Part shown: piece after piece, positions 59,791 through 64,000 of the stretch
Numbering within the stretch: position 1 is the first letter of the stretch
How the letters are laid out: every line of letters begins with the position of its first letter
Assembly (NCBI GenBank): GCA_022828595.1
Contig: JAKGHH010000003.1
Span: 59,695,759-59,759,758, forward strand
Direction: 5' to 3'
Origin: Nelumbo lutea
Taxonomy: Eukaryota; Streptophyta; Magnoliopsida; Proteales; Nelumbonaceae
Length of the DNA stretch: 64,000 nt
The notes under the pieces: generated by a model
The model's database searches: none
Told to the model about the DNA's origin: nothing
What the model saw: the letters and a program-made list of their open reading frames with translations, nothing else
Translations under genes and position numbers: made by a program

Positions 59791-61389
59791 ATTTTGATGT
59801 GGCTAATATCCTAAATAACTAGGCTGACACATGGAGTATGATGCATGAGGGGTGGGTTTGATGCCTTGACTCAAAGCTCCAACAAGATCGACAGCCTTTA
59901 AACCTCCACCCATTGGACAAATTGGTTTCTCTGGTTGGTAGTTGGTTTGAGAAATTTCAGCATAGTGTACGGGTACTTCGATCCCGAGGCATAGCCTACT
60001 AGTCTCTTCTAATAGGACATGGGATTCTACAATTTAATGCAAATGGTGTGCAAAATGTGAGTATATCAAGCATGAAAAAAGTAAAGTATGGGAAGCAACA
60101 ACATAGAATCATCACATACAAGTGTAAATAGCATGATTAACATGCATTGAATGTTAATACACCCACTAAAAACAAATTACACAAGAAAGATATTCACATG
60201 CATTGAACTTTCAATCTAGGAAAGTATACTTATTTGGAAAGTGAAATTATTAAAAGCAAACCCCCCTTTTATTTCCTTATCATAAACATTTGCATTTATT
60301 TATTTTTTTCATTTATTTTTGTTTCTTTATATTTCTCATTTTTGTTGTCTTTAGTCTTAAATCTTGAACACATTTCAGCTTAAGACACTCTTTATTCAAT
60401 TTCCAATAAGACCTAAATTGTTTACTCTAAGTGAATTTTCAAGGCATCTCCATGGTTCACAAGATTACTTTCCTTGAAAGATTTTAAATCCTCTCCCCAT
60501 TTTTGGCATTTGATCATATTTATCCTCAAAGAATATTATTGTCAATTCTCCCAAACATCTCCACAATAAGAAGATCAATGATTTAATCAAGTTCAAGAGA
60601 ACTAAACCTACCCAAGAAGCTAGAAACTCATTCAAATTTCAGCATTCCAAGTCAATAAACATCGAAAGAACAATTCTGAAACCTCTTCTAATGTCTCCCA
60701 AGATAAACAAGTTCAAGAATCAAATATTTCAAAGAAGATACTTATCAAAACTAAATTAGCCTATGTTTCTCTTTTACAGCTTATTATTAAGAAAAACAAG
60801 AATTAAACTTCTACCCTAAAACTGATTTATTCTACCTCATAACACACAAAGCCCAATGAATCTCATTTGTTGGTATTCTATTCATGATTAATCTAGGAAC
60901 ATCCTATTAAACCCCCACCTACCAACCTAAAGCTAAAAGACCCCACAACTCTTATCTTAACCCCCAACTTGCATGCTTTATTCAACACTCTTGGATTTAA
61001 TATGTGTAGCTTATTTCATCACAAAAATCCCATCCTCAAAGTTTATTTCCTTCAAGCATTAATTCCATCAAAATCAAATGAGAATATTCATTTCTAGACA
61101 AATTTCCTAAGGCAAAATTTCCACCATTTATCATCATGAATAGTAATTTCTCATTACAAACCTCTCACCAAATACCATCTTGCTTATCATACCCTTAATC
61201 TTCCAAAGCTCTTCATGAAGCATAACATTTCAGCATTTAGAACAAGTCTAGACCACAAATATCTATCACAAATAAGTTCAAGAAAAATCACGTAGAACTC
61301 TTCTACTCCATCATAGATATGTTTTCAAAAACTTGTACCTTTCAAACATTATTAGAATTAAAGAGGACCCCGAACCCAGAAATTTCAGC

Positions 61390-62290
61390 ATAGAGCATGC
61401 CTCTAAATCAAATACTCTTCACACACTTGAACCCAAAAGACCCCAAAACTCAAACATTTCTGCAATATGATGATTCCAAAAATATGCATTTTCCACATAA
61501 TGAGATCAAAAAGAGCCCAAGAAACCCCAGAAATTTCAGCAATGGAAGTTCTTTCAAAATCATCACCCCTTACACTCTTGAAACAATAAGAAACTAACAC
61601 CCAAAAATTCAGTAGTGATCTTGCATTTTTCACATATTGGGGGTCAAGAGAACCTAAAACCCAGAAATTTCTACAATAGGGATGCTTTTAAAATTCACAT
61701 ATTCCACATTCTTGAATCAACAAAAACCTAAAAACCCAAAAGTTTGGGCAATGAAAATGCTTTCAAAACTTCATTCTCACACTCTTGAAATAACAAGAAT
61801 CCCAAAACTCAGAAATTTCAGCAATGATAAAATTTTCAAAACTTCATTCTCACACTCCCGAATCAACAAGAACTTAAAAACCAAAGGTTTAAGTAATGAG
61901 AATTCTTTCAAAACTTCATTTTCACACTCTTGAAACAACAAGAATCCAAAACTTAGAAACTTGAGCAATGAGAATACTTTCAAAACTTCATTCTCATACT
62001 TTTGAAACAACAAGAATCCAAAACTCAAAAATTTAAGTAATGAGAATGCTTTCAAAACTTCATTCTCACATGTTGAGGATCAAAGAAACATCCAAAATTT
62101 AAAGATTTCAGCAATAGAAATACTTTCAAAACTATCAAATCCACATGCTAACAAGAAAAGCAACCTTAGACCCAAAATTTCAGCAATGGCATGCTTATGA
62201 AAACAATCATCAAACCCATCATATGAAGACTAAAAACAACCCTATACCCAAAACCTCAACAATGGCATGCTTATAGAGAAACATCAAGAT
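61390..62290 (-). repeat. Minisatellite with a 72-bp period
   Basis: Units begin GAGAATGCTTTCAAAACTTC and contain ACACTCTTGAAACAACAAGA; starts near 61753, 61826, 61898, 61970 and 62042 give a 72-73 bp period. Degenerate units continue on both sides, about twelve in all. Because 72 is divisible by three, the minus strand stays open over 61777-62055 with a repeating LLKFLSFGFLLFQ motif. Located between the 5' LTR and gag. Confidence 0.85.
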
Positions 62291-63183
62291 CCATCATGTG
62301 TTAAGTTAGTAAACCACATGAAAACAAATGGTGTTTCAGCATGAACATGTTATTACAACCATCCAAAACCATTCCATACTAGAGTCAAGAACAATAAGTA
62401 ATCTGAAATTTAAACATGAAAACAAGTATCCCATCATTCCCCATCATGCCATGGCTTTCAAGAATGTAAATTCATCCAAAATCCCAAACCATTTCATGCC
62501 AAATCAAAACTTGGAGGATCCTACATGCTATCAATTTGTATCATTCAAAGAAAATGAAGTGTGAGGAAGAATCTTATCTCTTGGATATCCTCCAACAAGC
62601 ATTAAATAAGGAAATCCAAGAATACCAAACTGAAATGGAGTCTTTAAGATGTATTTCAGCACTTCCTAGCTCATTCATATTGCAATTTCCCATGTTACCT
62701 TAAGAGCATAGGCATGAAAGCATCCTTGGATGGATAGTGAGATTTAATCCACACGAAAGAAATGTTTGAAGTACCAATATCCCAATATTAGAAACGAAGA
62801 GGAAATAGATTTTATTGGCAAAGGAGAACGAAAAGGAAGCAAACTAACAACTATTGTATGAGGGAAATAAGCATGCATTCATTCTAGCAATTATCCTAAG
62901 AACCTACAATTCTCAACCACCCAATAAATGCAAACGAAGAGACAAACATGCTCAGACTAGAGGATGCAAACAACAAGAAACCTAAATATCAATCCAAAAA
63001 GATCTAACCTAAGGTTAAGCATGTTAGCAAGATGGAAAGGAAAACAAAGAAATAAGAGAACTAGGATAAAGCAATCAAAATGTAACATGTAAGTATACTA
63101 GCAAAACAAAGCTAACTTTATTCAAAAAGAAATAAACAACTTGGGCACCCCATGTGGGCCCCACCTATTGGTTCAAGTAGGTC

Positions 63184-63201
63184 TCCCCAGTGGAGTCACC
63201 A
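63184..63201 (-). other. Primer-binding site of the Tat/Ogre-like element
   Basis: The minus strand reads TGGTGACTCCACTGGGGA just after the LTR end (TGCTCATA). This resembles the tRNA-Arg-type PBS used by Tat/Ogre elements. Confidence 0.7.
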
Positions 63202-63206
63202 GCCTA

Positions 63207-64000
63207 TGAGCATTGGGAAACGGCTCACTTTGGGCTGGAAATGGAGTCGTCACCCATCAAATACGGAATTAGAGGTGATGAGACCTTCGAGAATGGTATT
63301 AAAATCATTTTGGTTCAATAGTGACTCCAATATCCTAAGGCACGGACTAAACTAGCCTAGGTAAGAATTGGATGAGAAAGGGACTCCCAAGTCCAATAGG
63401 TGGGTCCCACATGAGAACTCAAACAAGCATGATCACAGGTACACAATTAATCAAGTGATGCAAAAATAAAGAAAGTAAAACACGAGAATAAACCAACACC
63501 AAAGAAATTAACTCCCTACATTTTTATTATTTTATATTTTTTTACCTTTTTATTATTTACATGTCTTTTGATTTTTAATTTTTCCAATTTTTTTATTTAT
63601 CCTTTTATTTATTATTATTATTTTTTTATTTTCACTTTCTCTCTTTTTATTTTTATCAACCTTTTTTGGTTATTATCTCATGAAACCATATTTGTTTATT
63701 TATTTTGCGAAACTATTCTCGTTATTATTACTTTGTATGATTTTTTTATTTTCTTTATTTATTAATTCTTTCTTCCTTTTTTCATTTTTTTATTTACTTA
63801 CTTTTTTTATTCATATTATCACATCTTACAATCACCCGGGCTCCCCTTTGCTCAATTTATTTGTAATTTTATTTTTTGCTTTTGTTTTTTTTTAATGACT
63901 GAGCTAAACTATCTTCCCCGGTCAACTACTCGTCTCACTGATTATTGAATTGGATCGATTAAAATCAGATGTCTAAATATGCTAAAAATTTGAATTTGAA
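63207..64000 (-). repeat. 5' LTR, running off the window
   Basis: Matches the left LTR from TATGAGCAT onward. Contains a long T-rich middle (63520-63900) that is partly deleted from the left copy. Its outer end is not visible. Confidence 0.82.

Larger units (their letters stand above)
50946..64000 (-). mobile_element. Large Ty3-gypsy element of Tat/Ogre type, gag only
   Basis: Direct repeats at 50946 onward and 63207 onward (shared AATGGAGTCGTCAC, GCCTAGGTAAGA and AACTCAAACAAGCATGATCA) are the LTRs; the right one runs off the window. On the minus strand the right LTR is followed by a PBS (63184-63201), a long leader, gag (57742 to about 55160) and then only non-coding DNA to the left LTR. 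No protease, RT, RNase H or integrase motif was found between 55.1 and 51.5 kb. Total length exceeds 13 kb. Gag and PBS type fit the Tat/Ogre lineage. Probably a non-autonomous, decayed derivative depending on a complete relative. Confidence 0.78.

Overview
The window is nuclear DNA of a flowering plant. Coding exons are separated by canonical GT-AG introns, the intergenic DNA is very AT-rich, and most of the sequence is layered transposable elements: Ty1-copia, a Ty3-gypsy element of Tat/Ogre type, CACTA, hAT, Tourist-like and long-inverted-repeat elements, and tRNA-derived SINEs. No bacterial operon, CRISPR array or recognisable organellar insert was seen. The species cannot be named from the sequence.

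Two cellular genes stand out. Both are on the plus strand. (1) The 3' exons of an unrecognised plant protein lie at about 2950-4911. They carry an internal 73-residue direct duplication and one irregular splice donor. (2) A complete five-exon gene at 15345-19728 encodes a 961-residue protein with a TRM-like (TON1-recruiting-motif) layout: N-terminal PFPGC motif, AKLMGL motif and C-terminal DUF4378. A long intron-containing 5' leader starts near 13.74 kb. A short broken LRR-receptor fragment lies at 13158-13550.

Layout. 0-2.4 kb: minus-strand copia gag, PBS and LTR, then a hAT element with a perfect 8-bp target duplication. 5.3-5.8 kb: two adjoining MITEs, one built of two palindromes in tandem. 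9.3-10.6 kb: a tandemly duplicated segment into which two Tourist-like MITEs inserted separately. 11.8-13.1 kb: GGGCC-rich dispersed repeats. 21.6-23.7 kb: decayed copia remnant interrupted by an unclassified repeat. 23.9-26.3 kb: hAT-like elements. 30.2-36.9 kb: a long-TIR element, a nearly full-length but dead copia element with both LTRs, and the end of a CACTA element. 36.9-38.2 and 47.5-50.9 kb: one AT-rich degenerate repeat family in opposite orientations. 40.6-44.0 kb: two hAT elements, one nested in a long-TIR element. 50.9-64.0 kb: a large minus-strand Tat/Ogre-like retroelement that has two LTRs, a PBS and a gag gene, but no visible pol, plus two blocks of tandem repeats.

Apart from the two genes, everything recognisable is mobile DNA or its debris. 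The most unusual item is the gag-only Tat/Ogre-like element with its embedded minisatellites. The best-documented evolutionary events are the nested insertions, where target duplications and related empty sites can be read directly.
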